Shown here: one piece after another, positions 44,042 through 55,961 of the stretch
Layout: each line of letters begins with the position of its first letter
Position numbering within the stretch: the stretch's first letter is position 1
DNA from: Pseudomonas frederiksbergensis
GTDB taxonomy: Bacteria > Pseudomonadota > Gammaproteobacteria > Pseudomonadales > Pseudomonadaceae
Length of the DNA stretch: 64,000 nucleotides
Assembly (NCBI RefSeq): GCF_035751725.1
Contig: NZ_CP142104.1
Coordinates: forward strand, 2,666,001-2,730,000
Direction: 5' to 3'
Position numbers and translations under genes: made by a program
Notes under the pieces: generated by a model
The model's input: the letters and a program-made list of their open reading frames with translations, nothing else
Database searches by the model: none
What the model was told of the DNA's origin: nothing

Positions 44042-45295
44042 TTAGCCGCGTGGGGACGCAGAGGCCAGTTTGCCTGCCGATCCGGACGCTGCCTTGGAGG
44101 GCGCGACTTGGGGCAGGTTGCTGGCTTCGAGCGCTTTACGTTGTTGTGCCAGGGCGGCGAGGGTTTGCTCGCTGGCCATCGGCACGGTTTCAGGCGTAAC
44201 CGGCGAACCCGGACGGGCCCGTTGCAGCCCTTTGACGATGATGGTGTCGTCCTTGCTCAAGCCGTTGCGCACGATGCGCAGGCCTTCGATCTTCGGACCC
44301 AGCTCGACGGCGCGGTACGCAGGCTTGTTCTCGGCGTCCATCACCAGGACGAATTTCTTGCCCAGGTCGGTGCCCACGGCTTCGTCGTTGATCAACACGG
44401 CGGAGTAGGTGCCGCTGCCCACCAGCTTCAGTCGGGCATAGAGACCTGGCGTGAAGGCGCCGTCCTTGTTGTCGAACACCGCACGACCACGGATGGTGCC
44501 GGTCTGCGGGTTGACCTGGTTGTCGACGAAGTTCATCTGGCCCAGGTGGGGGTTGCCGTCTTCGTTGGACAGGCCCATGTACACGGGCGTGGCCTGGCCG
44601 CGCTGGCCCTGGCGGGCGAGTTGGGTGTACTTGAGGAAGACGCGTTCGTCGGCATCGAAGTAGGCGTAGACCTTGTCGGTGGACACCACGCTGGTCAACG
44701 GCGTGACATCGGCGGTCACCAGGTTGCCGGCGGTGATTTCCGCCCGGCTGACACGACCGTTGATGGGCGAGGTGACTCGGGTAAAGCTCAGGTTCAACTT
44801 GGCCAGGTCCAACTGCGCTTGGATGCCCGCCACGGCGGCGCGGGCTTCCTGGGCAGCGGTGGTGCGCGAGTCCGCCAATTCAGCGGAAATCGCGTTGCTC
44901 AGGCGCAGGCGTTCACCACGCTGGGCCTCGTTCTCGCTGCGGGTCGCGGTGGCGCGGGCCTGGGCCAGTTGCGCTTCGAGGCGACGCACTTCGGCCTGGA
45001 AGGGGCGGGGGTCGATCTGGAACAGCAGGTCGCCTTTCTTGACCAGTGCACCTTCGGTGAAGGCGACTTCATCGATCTGCCCCGAGACCCGCGGTCGGAT
45101 CTCGACGGTTTCCGGCGCCTCCAGGCGCCCAGTGAATTCATCCCATTCGTTGACGGGTTGCTCCAGTACCTTGGCCACGCTGACTTTGGCCGCCGGCATG
45201 GAAGCTGCCGTGTCGGGGGTCTTGCCGCAAGCGCTGATCACCAGCACTGCCAACAGTGCGAGGGGAAAGCGCAATTTAGAAAGTGAATGTTCCAT
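44042..45295 (-). CDS. mexE: RND efflux periplasmic adaptor, MexE-like
   Basis: 417 residues, membrane-fusion protein linking MexF and OprN. The lipobox is VISAC with Cys23, then the barrel-sandwich region (RPRVSGQIDEVAFTEG), a helical hairpin about 95-165, and AGNLVTADVTPLTSVVSTDK before the beta-barrel. It matches MexE of P. aeruginosa throughout. The ATG at 45293-45295 starts the lipoprotein signal; the frame runs upstream to 45385 without similarity. It is the first gene of the operon, with a MexT-like box about 80 bp upstream. Confidence 0.95.
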   Translation of the reverse strand: MEHSLSKLRFPLALLAVLVISACGKTPDTAASMPAAKVSVAKVLEQPVNEWDEFTGRLEAPETVEIRPRVSGQIDEVAFTEGALVKKGDLLFQIDPRPFQAEVRRLEAQLAQARATATRSENEAQRGERLRLSNAISAELADSRTTAAQEARAAVAGIQAQLDLAKLNLSFTRVTSPINGRVSRAEITAGNLVTADVTPLTSVVSTDKVYAYFDADERVFLKYTQLARQGQRGQATPVYMGLSNEDGNPHLGQMNFVDNQVNPQTGTIRGRAVFDNKDGAFTPGLYARLKLVGSGTYSAVLINDEAVGTDLGKKFVLVMDAENKPAYRAVELGPKIEGLRIVRNGLSKDDTIIVKGLQRARPGSPVTPETVPMASEQTLAALAQQRKALEASNLPQVAPSKAASGSAGKLASASPRG

Positions 45296-45371
45296 GGATA
45301 GCATCCGCCAAGTGTATTGAGATGGGCGGATGATGCGTGTGGAGGCGCAGAGGAACGAATCGAATGAAACA

Positions 45372-45395
45372 AAGGTAACTATCATTCGGAATGAT
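45372..45395 (-). promoter_or_regulatory. Candidate MexT (LysR-type) box upstream of mexE
   Basis: Reading leftward the 24 bp fit the MexT pattern ATCA-N5-GTCGAT-N4-ACYAT in spacing: ATCA exact, GAT of the central block exact (first half differs), ACC-T in the last block. Its first 15 bases form a perfect palindrome, ATCATTC-G-GAATGAT (45381-45395), with a T-N11-A core typical of LysR sites. A further GTCGAT lies just upstream. No mexT gene is in the window. Confidence 0.5.
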
Positions 45396-45508
45396 ATAAG
45401 GCATCGACGGGGCCTCTATCGCGGGGGGCTCCGTTAGTTGGCTATCAATCCCCTTGATATCCCTTCAGGTGGGACTGTCGCCCGCGTGCCATGGCCCGTT
45501 CAAGGCCG

Positions 45509-46261
45509 TCATGGCAGATAAACGTCATGGATACGCTCGATCGCGCCCTCCTTGCGCAACGCTTCCACGGCTTCGCGCAAATCCTCGACGAGTTTCGCCG
45601 AGCATTGCCGGGAGCATGCCAGGTAGAGGTCGGCAGTGCTGCCAACAGAACTCATGAGCAATTTGCGCTTGGACACTTTCGGCCAGATATAACGGCTCTC
45701 GGGGACGCCGTTGAACCAGGCGTCGATACGTCCCATCAGCAGCAATTGGGCAGGGTTGTCGCCGATGGCCAGGGGATAGATCTGGTCATCCCTGAAGCCC
45801 TCGGTGCGCAGGATTTCCTCCTGTGCGCTGCCTAAGCCGACGCCTACTTTGCGAAAGCGCTCTTTCGCTTGGGTGAAGCTGTCTACCTTATGGTCGAGGC
45901 TGAAGAACGCGCGTTCCATGGGCATGATCGAAGAGATCCAGGTGAAGCGGGTTTCTCGGCCCGGGATGCGCGACAGTGGCGCTATCAGAAAGTCATGTTC
46001 TTCGCTGACGTGTTTCTGTGCCCTGGCCCAGGGAAGCAGGTGGATCTTCACTGTGTATCCGGCCCGGGTGATTGCCTTCACAGCGACATCACCGACGATG
46101 CCGTGGCCCCTGGGGTCGTTGGTGAACGTCAGCGGGGGGGCGTCGAGGATGTGCAGTTCAACGACCTGGGGCTCGCCCCATGCGCTGTCGACAGCCAGCA
46201 ACAGGCAGAGCAGCCACAACGCTTTGGTACGGTCCTTCAATACGCGGGTGATCCGGCTCAT
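45509..46261 (-). CDS. Periplasmic solute-binding protein (SBP_bac_3-like)
   Basis: 250 residues with a signal peptide (about 1-29, ending SAWG). The mature part resembles the extracellular amino-acid-binding family 3: ILDAPPLTFTNDP at the start, ITRAGYTVKIHLLPWARA, and IGDNPAQLLLMGRIDAWFNG in the second lobe. No ABC permease or ATPase gene is next to it, so it may be an orphan binder of the kind often seen in pseudomonads, or part of a sensory route. The ATG at 46259-46261 was chosen because it gives the signal peptide. It is 213 bp upstream of mexE. Confidence 0.82.
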   Translation of the reverse strand: MSRITRVLKDRTKALWLLCLLLAVDSAWGEPQVVELHILDAPPLTFTNDPRGHGIVGDVAVKAITRAGYTVKIHLLPWARAQKHVSEEHDFLIAPLSRIPGRETRFTWISSIMPMERAFFSLDHKVDSFTQAKERFRKVGVGLGSAQEEILRTEGFRDDQIYPLAIGDNPAQLLLMGRIDAWFNGVPESRYIWPKVSKRKLLMSSVGSTADLYLACSRQCSAKLVEDLREAVEALRKEGAIERIHDVYLP

Positions 46262-46792
46262 GATCGTTACTTCAGGCATTGAAAGGGGGGCGCCATTGTA
46301 CGGGGGAGGGCGGCGCCGGAGACAGCGTCCTTCAGGCCAATTCTTATGTAATGAAGCGCATCCCAGCAGACCGACTGCTCGTTCGCGCCAAACACGTCAG
46401 TCCGTTGCATTGGCCTGACTGCGTGTACTGGAAGGTATAGATCATTTAATCGATAAAAGCCTGAACCTCTCGCGGTGCGAACTGCTCTCACAACGCAGGC
46501 TGCTGACACAGGCAGTAGCCAGCCCCTTCTCCTTCCTCACTTGTAGTTTTCACGGCAAATACACGTTTCGATCGTGCCGTCCAGCAGCCCCAACTTACGG
46601 TTGTAAGTCTCTACTGTAGGAATTCTGCTGACCGCTTGTGGGGCTCTTCTTTTCCGTATCAGCGAGCCTGTTTTAGCGCTGTGCGGCCTTGGGTTTCGTC
46701 GCTTACATTATTGCTAACACAGGGAAAGCCGGATGGATGGCGGCAACGATGATCAATTCTGACGATGAATTCCAAAGTTGAGAGGAAAAAAT
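46262..46792. other. Divergent intergenic region before the type VI cluster
   Basis: 531 bp with no supported gene. It holds an inverted repeat ACTTAC-GGTT-GTAAGT at 46593-46608, a weak promoter-like pair TTGGGT (46689-46694) and TGCTAA (46712-46717) spaced by 17 bp, and downstream of it a leader of about 70 nt before tssB with four GGA triplets (46723, 46731, 46735, 46784), the last inside the Shine-Dalgarno. The region is more AT-rich than the flanking genes. Confidence 0.5.
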
Positions 46793-47296
46793 ATGGCTTC
46801 ATATAGCTTTCAAAATGAAGTACCCAAGAGCAGGGTCAATATAAAGCTCGATCTGCATACTGGTGGCGCACGAAAGAATATTGAATTGCCCCTAAAGTTG
46901 ATGGTGGTCGGGGACTACAGCAAGGGTGCAGAGCAGCGTCCGTTATCCGAAAGGCATAAGATCAATATCAACAAGCAGAACATCGACAGCGTCCTGGTTG
47001 AATTTGGCCCGCGTCTGAAATTCATTGCGCGCAACACGCTGATGGACGGTGAAAGCGATATTCCGGTCGAGCTAAAGTTTCAGCGCATGAAAGATTTCGA
47101 ACCGGAACAAGTGGCGCGCCAGATCCCCCAGCTGCGCGCCTTGTTGGCCATGCGCAATTTGCTGCGCGACCTGAAGTCGAACTTGCTGGACAACATGACT
47201 TTCCGTCACGAGTTGGAACACATCCTCCAGGATGATGCACTCAGTGATGAACTCCGAGCTGAATTGGCAGCATTGACGCCAAAAGAAGTGCGCTAA
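46793..47296 (+). CDS. tssB: Type VI secretion contractile sheath small subunit TssB (VipA)
   Basis: 167 residues. The opening KSRVNIKLDLHTGGA and the ELPLKLMVVGDYSKG segment are family signatures, and the C-terminal half has FEPEQVARQIPQLRALLAMR. TssB pairs with TssC to build the cytoplasmic contractile sheath. The ATG at 46793 follows AGAGGA. It is the first gene of the rightward type VI cluster, 37 bp before tssC. Confidence 0.95.
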   Translation: MASYSFQNEVPKSRVNIKLDLHTGGARKNIELPLKLMVVGDYSKGAEQRPLSERHKININKQNIDSVLVEFGPRLKFIARNTLMDGESDIPVELKFQRMKDFEPEQVARQIPQLRALLAMRNLLRDLKSNLLDNMTFRHELEHILQDDALSDELRAELAALTPKEVR

Positions 47297-47333
47297 TTCA
47301 TTTTCGCCGGCAGGCAAAAAGAGTAAACCATCC

Positions 47334-48869
47334 ATGTCTACTGAACATGTAAACGTGCAATCGCGCGGTGCCACAGTGTTGGCTAAAGAAAACAGTGTTT
47401 ATGCTGCGCTGTTCAACAAGATCAACCTGAGTCCCGTCGCTGAGCTGGGCAGTATCGAAACGTTCCAACATGCCGAGGCGTTGTCCGAGGCTTCGGTTGA
47501 TGAACGAGTGACTGCCGCTGTCAGCGTGTTCTTGAAATTGCTCAAGGAATCGCCGCAGAAAATAGAGCGATTGGACAAAGTACTTCTTGACGAGCATATC
47601 GCTTCGCTGGACATGCAGATCAGCCGTCAACTTGATGCGGTCATGCACCATCCTGAATTTCAACAAGTCGAATCAACCTGGCGCGGCGTCAAGTCCCTCG
47701 TCGACCAGACGGATTTTCGCCAGAACGTGCGCATTGAATTGCTGGATATCAGCAAGGCTGACCTGGTACGGGATTTCGAGGATGCCCCGGAAATCGCCCA
47801 GAGCGGTTTGTACCTGCATACCTATACCCGCGAATACGATACGCCGGGCGGGGAGCCGATCGCAGCCACCATCTCCAACTATGAATTCGACCGCAGCCCG
47901 CAGGACATTGCGTTGCTGCGCAATATCTCGAAAGTGGCTGCGGCCGCCCACATGCCCTTTATCGGCTCGGTGGGCCCCGCATTCTTTGGTAAACAAACCA
48001 TGGAGGAAGTGGCTGCCATCAAGGACATCGGCAACTACTTCGATCGGGCCGAGTACATCAAGTGGAAGGCGTTCCGCGACAGTGACGATGCGCGTTACAT
48101 CGGCCTGACCATGCCACGGGTCCTGGGGCGCTTGCCCTACGGGCCGGACACGATCCCCGTGCGCAGCTTCAACTACATCGAAAACGTCAAGGGGCCGGAT
48201 CACGACAAGTATTTGTGGACGAATGCGTCCTTTGCCTTTGCTGCCAATATGGTCAAGAGCTTTATCGCCAATGGTTGGTGCGTGCAGATTCGCGGGCCTC
48301 AATCGGGAGGCGCGGTCACGGACCTGCCAATCCACTTGTATGACCTGGGTACCGGCAATCAAGTCAAGATTCCTTCCGAAGTGATGATTCCGGAAACCCG
48401 TGAGTTCGAATTCGCCAATCTCGGCTTCATTCCCTTGTCGTATTACAAGAACCGCGACTACGCCTGCTTCTTCTCCGCCAGTTCGGCCCAGAAACCAGCG
48501 CTGTACGACACGCCGGACGCCACCGCCAACAGCCGCATCAATGCGCGCCTGCCCTATATTTTCCTGCTTTCGCGCATTGCTCATTACTTGAAGTTGATCC
48601 AGCGCGAAAACATCGGGACGACCAAGGATCGTCGCTTGCTGGAGCTGGAGCTCAATAAATGGATCGGCGGGCTTGTCACCGAAATGACCGATCCGGGCGA
48701 TGCCTTGCAGGCCTCGCATCCGCTGCGTGATGCCAAGGTCACGGTGGAAGACATCGAGGACAACCCGGGTTTCTTCCGGGTCAAGTTGTATGCCGTGCCG
48801 CATTTTCAGGTCGAGGGCGTGGACGTCAACCTGTCCCTGGTTTCGCAAATGCCCAAGGCGAAAGCCTGA
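47334..48869 (+). CDS. tssC: Type VI secretion contractile sheath large subunit TssC (VipB)
   Basis: 511 residues. It contains the hallmark ESTWRGVKSLVDQT region near residues 110-123, FIGSVGPAFFGK, and the C-terminal PGFFRVKLYAVPHFQVEGVDVNL in part. Together with TssB it forms the six-start helical sheath that propels the Hcp tube. The ATG at 47334 has only a weak AAGAG behind it. The next gene, tssK, follows after 23 bp. tssE, which often follows tssC, is not here. Confidence 0.96.
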   Translation: MSTEHVNVQSRGATVLAKENSVYAALFNKINLSPVAELGSIETFQHAEALSEASVDERVTAAVSVFLKLLKESPQKIERLDKVLLDEHIASLDMQISRQLDAVMHHPEFQQVESTWRGVKSLVDQTDFRQNVRIELLDISKADLVRDFEDAPEIAQSGLYLHTYTREYDTPGGEPIAATISNYEFDRSPQDIALLRNISKVAAAAHMPFIGSVGPAFFGKQTMEEVAAIKDIGNYFDRAEYIKWKAFRDSDDARYIGLTMPRVLGRLPYGPDTIPVRSFNYIENVKGPDHDKYLWTNASFAFAANMVKSFIANGWCVQIRGPQSGGAVTDLPIHLYDLGTGNQVKIPSEVMIPETREFEFANLGFIPLSYYKNRDYACFFSASSAQKPALYDTPDATANSRINARLPYIFLLSRIAHYLKLIQRENIGTTKDRRLLELELNKWIGGLVTEMTDPGDALQASHPLRDAKVTVEDIEDNPGFFRVKLYAVPHFQVEGVDVNLSLVSQMPKAKA

Positions 48870-48892
48870 CTCAATCCCAAGGAAACGACGCC

Positions 48893-50245
48893 ATGAAAAT
48901 CGATCGTCCCTTGTGGACGTCTGGCACCCTATTGTCTGCGCAACAGTTTCAACAACAGGCGCGCTGGGAAGCGTGGGCCAACGAACAGCTCGCCGGCCTG
49001 GCCTTGGCCCATCCTTGGGGCGTGAAGGCCGTTGAGTTCGACGCGCACGCATTGCGCCTGGGCAAGCTCAAGGCAACCCGCTTGAGCGTGCGCATGCCCG
49101 ACGGCAGCCCACTCGACAGTCAACGAGTGGATCGGCTGCCGCCGGGGCTGGAGTTGTCGCGGTTGAGGAGCGAAGACGCGCGTCAGATGCTCGTCCTGCT
49201 GGCATTGCCCCTCGAGCAGGCCAACGGCAACAACTGCCTGATGGAGGAAGGCCCGGCGGACCGCCCGACCCGCTATCGCCAGGACTGGCGCCCCGTACAG
49301 GATCTCTATACAGACGAAGTGCAGTCGATCGCCGTGCTGGAACACATGCTGACGCTGCGCCTGGATAACGACGACAACGGCGATTACCTGACGTGCCCCA
49401 TTGCGCGCCTGGTTCGCGAAGGGCAGGGCAATTGGAGCCTCGATCCAGAGTACGTGCCGCCATTGCTCAGTTTTTCTGCTCACCCAGGATTGCTGGCCCA
49501 ACTGGACAACCTGCTGACCCAACTGTCGGCCAAGCGCCAGCGTCTGATGGGCATGCGTCGGGAAAGCAACCAGCGCATGGCGGACTTCGCCGTCGCCGAT
49601 GTGTCGGTGTTCTGGTTGCTCAACGCCTTGAACACCTATCAGCCAGTGCTGGCTGATCTCAAGGCCTATCCGCAACGGCACCCCGAGCAAGTCTACCTGG
49701 AGCTGGCCAAGCTGGCCGGCAGCCTGCTGACGTTCTCGCTGGAACACGATATCGACAAGATTCCAGCGTATCGGCATGAGCAATTGGAAACGGTATTCCC
49801 ACCGCTGATGCGCTGTATCTCAACCTTGCTGGAAGCGAGCCTGCCGTCGCGCGTCATTGCCCTGGCGCTGGAGAACAGCGCCAATCGCTGGCAAGTGAAA
49901 CTCAACGATGCTCGGCTCCGTGAGCCTGAAGGGGCGGACTTCTACCTGTCGGTACGCTGCCGATTACCGGCTGCGCAGTTGCAGGATCAATTCCCGCGCC
50001 TGTGCAAGGTCGGGGCGCCGGCGGATGTCGATGAACTGATCAATGCCGCGCTCGATGGCGTCCCGCTGAAACCCCTCAGCCAAGTACCCGCGGCCATCCC
50101 GCTGCGCCTGGAAAACCAATACTTCGCCCTCGATCTTGGCCATCCCAAGGGCCAGGCCATGCTGGCTGAGGGAACTTTCGCTTGCTACGTGCCCAGCACG
50201 TTGGAGCAAGTCCAACTTGAATTGTTTGCGGTGCTACGCACATGA
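48893..50245 (+). CDS. tssK: Type VI secretion baseplate subunit TssK
   Basis: 450 residues, the usual TssK size. The N-terminus has the PLWTSGTLLSAQQFQQQARW phrase typical of the family (shell domain), and the C-terminal part ends in a head domain that binds the TssL/TssM membrane complex. TssK connects baseplate wedges to the membrane core. The ATG at 48893 has AAGGAAA upstream. The stop overlaps the tssL ATG by four bases. Confidence 0.94.
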   Translation: MKIDRPLWTSGTLLSAQQFQQQARWEAWANEQLAGLALAHPWGVKAVEFDAHALRLGKLKATRLSVRMPDGSPLDSQRVDRLPPGLELSRLRSEDARQMLVLLALPLEQANGNNCLMEEGPADRPTRYRQDWRPVQDLYTDEVQSIAVLEHMLTLRLDNDDNGDYLTCPIARLVREGQGNWSLDPEYVPPLLSFSAHPGLLAQLDNLLTQLSAKRQRLMGMRRESNQRMADFAVADVSVFWLLNALNTYQPVLADLKAYPQRHPEQVYLELAKLAGSLLTFSLEHDIDKIPAYRHEQLETVFPPLMRCISTLLEASLPSRVIALALENSANRWQVKLNDARLREPEGADFYLSVRCRLPAAQLQDQFPRLCKVGAPADVDELINAALDGVPLKPLSQVPAAIPLRLENQYFALDLGHPKGQAMLAEGTFACYVPSTLEQVQLELFAVLRT

Positions 50246-50910
50246 ACCTGAACTTCTTGAAAAAACCAGGCGCGCTGGCAGTGGATATCGATGCCTTGCT
50301 CCATGACAGTTACTTGCTGGTGGTCGAGTTACGCCAGGGTGCTTCGGTGCACGACACCGCAGCGCTGCAGCGGCTCTGCCTGGACCAGGTCGAGCAGGTC
50401 CGACAGCAACTCGAACAGATCGCAATGGAGCCGCGCAACATCGAGCACATCAGCCATGCCCAATGCGCGCTGCTCGACGAAGCCATACTCGTCTGCACCG
50501 AGGGCCCGGTACGGGATGAATGGACCCGGGAGCCGCTCCAGGCCCGGTTGTTCAATCGGCATCAGGCCGGGGAGTTTCTCTACGAGGAAATGCAACGGGT
50601 GTTGCGCGAACCGTCGCCGGACCCGCGAGTGCTGACGGTGTTTCATCGGGTCCTGATGCTCGGTTTCAAAGGTCGCTACACGGACCCTGACGACCCTGCC
50701 CGCGAGCAAATGCTGGCTGCCCTCGATGCACAGGTTGCGCCCCTGAAAATCGGCCAGAACCTTATCACTCAAAAGGGCGGTCGCCTGGCCCGGTACCCAT
50801 CCACCTGGAGCCACGTAACAGCGGTAGCGCTACTGCTTACCGGCGCCTGGTGGGCAATGGATCAATGGCTGGCCGGCGTGGTTGCTTCCCTCATGCCCGG
50901 CCAGGCGTGA
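50242..50910 (+). CDS. tssL: Type VI secretion inner-membrane protein TssL (DotU/IcmH)
   Basis: 222 residues. A cytoplasmic helical DotU domain (LLHDSYLLVVELRQG at about 14-28; LDEAILVCTEG; LGFKGRY) is followed by one C-terminal membrane helix (about 190-215). TssL joins TssM and TssJ in the envelope-spanning complex and docks TssK. It has no peptidoglycan-binding domain of its own; the following gene supplies one. The start overlaps the tssK stop. Confidence 0.93.
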   Translation: MNLNFLKKPGALAVDIDALLHDSYLLVVELRQGASVHDTAALQRLCLDQVEQVRQQLEQIAMEPRNIEHISHAQCALLDEAILVCTEGPVRDEWTREPLQARLFNRHQAGEFLYEEMQRVLREPSPDPRVLTVFHRVLMLGFKGRYTDPDDPAREQMLAALDAQVAPLKIGQNLITQKGGRLARYPSTWSHVTAVALLLTGAWWAMDQWLAGVVASLMPGQA

Positions 50911-50917
50911 GGGGCCT

Positions 50918-52648
50918 ATGACGTTTCGATTGCAACGAGTCCTTTGGCTATGGGCCGGGACGCTGGTGCTGGCATTGCTGCTTATCCTCCCGCTCGCCAC
51001 ATGGATACGCGTGGTCCTGGCGCTGGGCGCCCTGGGCATTGCGGCGACAGGTTGGGTCATGGCCGGTCGTCGAGCTGCCCGTTTGCGTCAGTCGGTGAAA
51101 CTCGCCGCCAATGTTTCCATGCCCCCAGCCTCGTTCCGCCACCCGGTGGTGCTGGTTTGTGGAGATGGCTTGGATGGTCTGTTCGGCACCATTCCCGATC
51201 ACCGGTTGGCCGTGCGGGCCACCCATCAGGGCTGCTATGTCCGAGTGCCTGCTCTCGATCAATTGCCGAGCGTGACCGAGCGCATCCTGGCCTTGCGTCC
51301 GGGCTGGGACGCTCAACTCAGCGTGATGTTTGTCATCAACCCTGCGGCACACGGCGATCGCGCTGAACTGGCCGGGCGGATGCGAGCGTTTCGTCACCAA
51401 GCGACGCTGGCCGGCAGTCACGGTGCGGCGTTGCCGCTGATGCTGGTGAGTTATGTCCGGTCGGCGCGGGGCGAGTCTCCGTGGTTCTGCTGGACCGATG
51501 GTCAACCGGACCCTCGGGTTCGAGATGCCGGAGCCTGCTCCAGTGTCGCCGACTGGCTGCGGCAGCCCCTCGACTCATCATCGCGAGCGATGCGAGTGCA
51601 TACCGGTGTGCAGTTGAACAACGCAGCAGCCTGGTTGCAAGAAGCGGTGCTGCCGCACTTCGATGCACGTGCTGACGGCCCCGATCGAGGCTTGACGGTG
51701 TGCTGGGCGATCAAGCCAGTGCCAGCCGTGCCTCACGCGGTGAAAGGGAACCTTTGGGAACAATGGCTACGTGACAAGGTGGCGCTGGTCGACACCAGGC
51801 CGACTGTCATGAAGGCAGCGTTGCCATTTCCAGATCCCTTGCTGAGCCTGATTCCAATGCGTGCCCAGCGCACGTCGGTGCAGCGTGCATGCATCGTCGC
51901 GGGGTGGATGTTCGGGCTCGCCGGTTCGATCGCCCTGGGCAGTTCCGCATGGCAGAACACGTTGTTGGTGCGCCAGGTCACTGACGACCTGCGTCGTTAT
52001 GCGCACCTCTCGACGGCGGGATTTCCAGCACAGGAAACATCTCGCTTGCGCCAGGAAACCGAGGCTGCTCTGCATGAGACCGCACAGCGCCTGGACGCCT
52101 ACCACCGCCACGGCGAGCCCCTTGCGCTGGGCCTTGGGCTGTATCGCGGCGACCCTCTGCGCGCGCCGTTGCTGGAGGCGCTTTCCGATCCCCATGTGTC
52201 ATTCGGGCCAATGCCGGTGCAGGCAACCGAACCGGTGAGGTTGGACAGCCTCTCGCTGTTCAGTCCAGGCAGTGCGCGGCTCAAGCCGGACTCAACCAAG
52301 GTATTGGTCAATGCCCTGGTCGGCATCAAGGCCCAACCCGGCTGGCTGATCGTCATCGCCGGGCACACCGATGCCACGGGCGATACCGCGCAGAACCTGC
52401 GGTTGTCCCGCGCCCGTGCCGCCGCCGTACACGAATGGATTCTGCATATCGGCGGTATTCCTGCCAGCTGTTTTGCCGTGCAGGGGTTCGGCGCCAGCCA
52501 ACCGATTGCCAGCAACGACACCGAGGCGGGGCGGGCAGCCAACCGTCGAGTCGATATCCGTCTGGTACCTGAAGTGGGCGCTTGTGTACTCCCCACGACA
52601 GGAGCGGACAGTCAACCCCAGTCGCAATCTCGCGACATTCAATCTTGA
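50918..52648 (+). CDS. tagL: TagL-like OmpA-domain protein of the type VI membrane complex
   Basis: 576 residues. Two membrane helices lie at about 7-25 and 28-48 and a third at about 324-345, followed by a periplasmic OmpA-like peptidoglycan-binding domain (about 440-560) with IAGHTDATGDTAQNLRLSRA and VQGFGASQP. This matches TagL of enteroaggregative E. coli, which has three helices and anchors the type VI apparatus to peptidoglycan. The ATG at 50918 is seven bases after the tssL stop, behind GAGGGG. The name is given by architecture and position; sequence identity to TagL was not measured. Confidence 0.8.
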   Translation: MTFRLQRVLWLWAGTLVLALLLILPLATWIRVVLALGALGIAATGWVMAGRRAARLRQSVKLAANVSMPPASFRHPVVLVCGDGLDGLFGTIPDHRLAVRATHQGCYVRVPALDQLPSVTERILALRPGWDAQLSVMFVINPAAHGDRAELAGRMRAFRHQATLAGSHGAALPLMLVSYVRSARGESPWFCWTDGQPDPRVRDAGACSSVADWLRQPLDSSSRAMRVHTGVQLNNAAAWLQEAVLPHFDARADGPDRGLTVCWAIKPVPAVPHAVKGNLWEQWLRDKVALVDTRPTVMKAALPFPDPLLSLIPMRAQRTSVQRACIVAGWMFGLAGSIALGSSAWQNTLLVRQVTDDLRRYAHLSTAGFPAQETSRLRQETEAALHETAQRLDAYHRHGEPLALGLGLYRGDPLRAPLLEALSDPHVSFGPMPVQATEPVRLDSLSLFSPGSARLKPDSTKVLVNALVGIKAQPGWLIVIAGHTDATGDTAQNLRLSRARAAAVHEWILHIGGIPASCFAVQGFGASQPIASNDTEAGRAANRRVDIRLVPEVGACVLPTTGADSQPQSQSRDIQS

Positions 52649-52661
52649 AAAGGAGCTTCAC

Positions 52662-53153
52662 ATGGCAATTCCCGTTTACCTCTGGCTGCAAGATGACGGC
52701 GGCGCGGAGATCAAGGGGTCAGTGGACGTGCAAAAGCGCGAGGGCAGCATCGAAGTCGTCGCCCAGGACCACAGCCTGTACATCCCGACCGATAACAACA
52801 CCGGCAAGTTGACGGGTGCGCGGGTCCACACGCCGTTCCTGTTTTCCAAGGAAATCGACGCTTCCAGCCCCTACCTCTACAAGGCCGTGACCAAAGGCCA
52901 GACCCTCAAGAGCGCCGAGTTCAAGTGGTATCGCATCGATGATGCCGGGCAGGAAGTCGAGTATTTCATCACCAAGCTGGAGAACGTCAAGGTGGTGAAG
53001 GTCGCGCCAAAAATGCACGACATCAAGGACCCGACCAAGGAGAAGTACAACCATCTGGAACAGGTTGAGTTGCGCTACGAAAAGATCACGTGGACCTACA
53101 AGGACGGCAACATCATCCATTCCGATTCCTGGAGCGAACGCCAAAGCGCCTGA
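52662..53153 (+). CDS. hcp: Hcp (TssD), type VI secretion tube protein
   Basis: 163 residues. Family signatures: MAIPVYLWLQDDGGAEIKGS at the start, the SLYIPTDNNTGKLTGARVH loop region, FLFSKEIDASSPYLYKAVTK in part and the C-terminal ITWTYKDGNIIHSDSW. Hcp hexamers stack into the expelled inner tube and can chaperone effectors. The ATG at 52662 follows AAGGAG. It lies 13 bp after tagL and 144 bp before clpV. Confidence 0.97.
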   Translation: MAIPVYLWLQDDGGAEIKGSVDVQKREGSIEVVAQDHSLYIPTDNNTGKLTGARVHTPFLFSKEIDASSPYLYKAVTKGQTLKSAEFKWYRIDDAGQEVEYFITKLENVKVVKVAPKMHDIKDPTKEKYNHLEQVELRYEKITWTYKDGNIIHSDSWSERQSA

Positions 53154-53297
53154 CGCGCGGGCATCGACAGGCCGCCTGGCCTGTCGACTGCCGGTGTGTT
53201 GGGTCGAGCGTCCGTTCGCGGGCGCTCAGCCAAGCACATCCGCTTTTTGTCCGGCGCTTGCCCGGCCACCACCGAAACCTGCACAAGGATGCCACCC

Positions 53298-55957
<2,660 letters not shown>

Positions 55958-55961
<4 letters not shown>

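Noticed and set aside
40772..45286. A 1504-codon open frame opposite mexE and mexF
   Set aside because: It is antisense to two strongly conserved efflux genes and its product is a low-complexity Gly/Gln/His mixture typical of shadow frames in GC-rich DNA.
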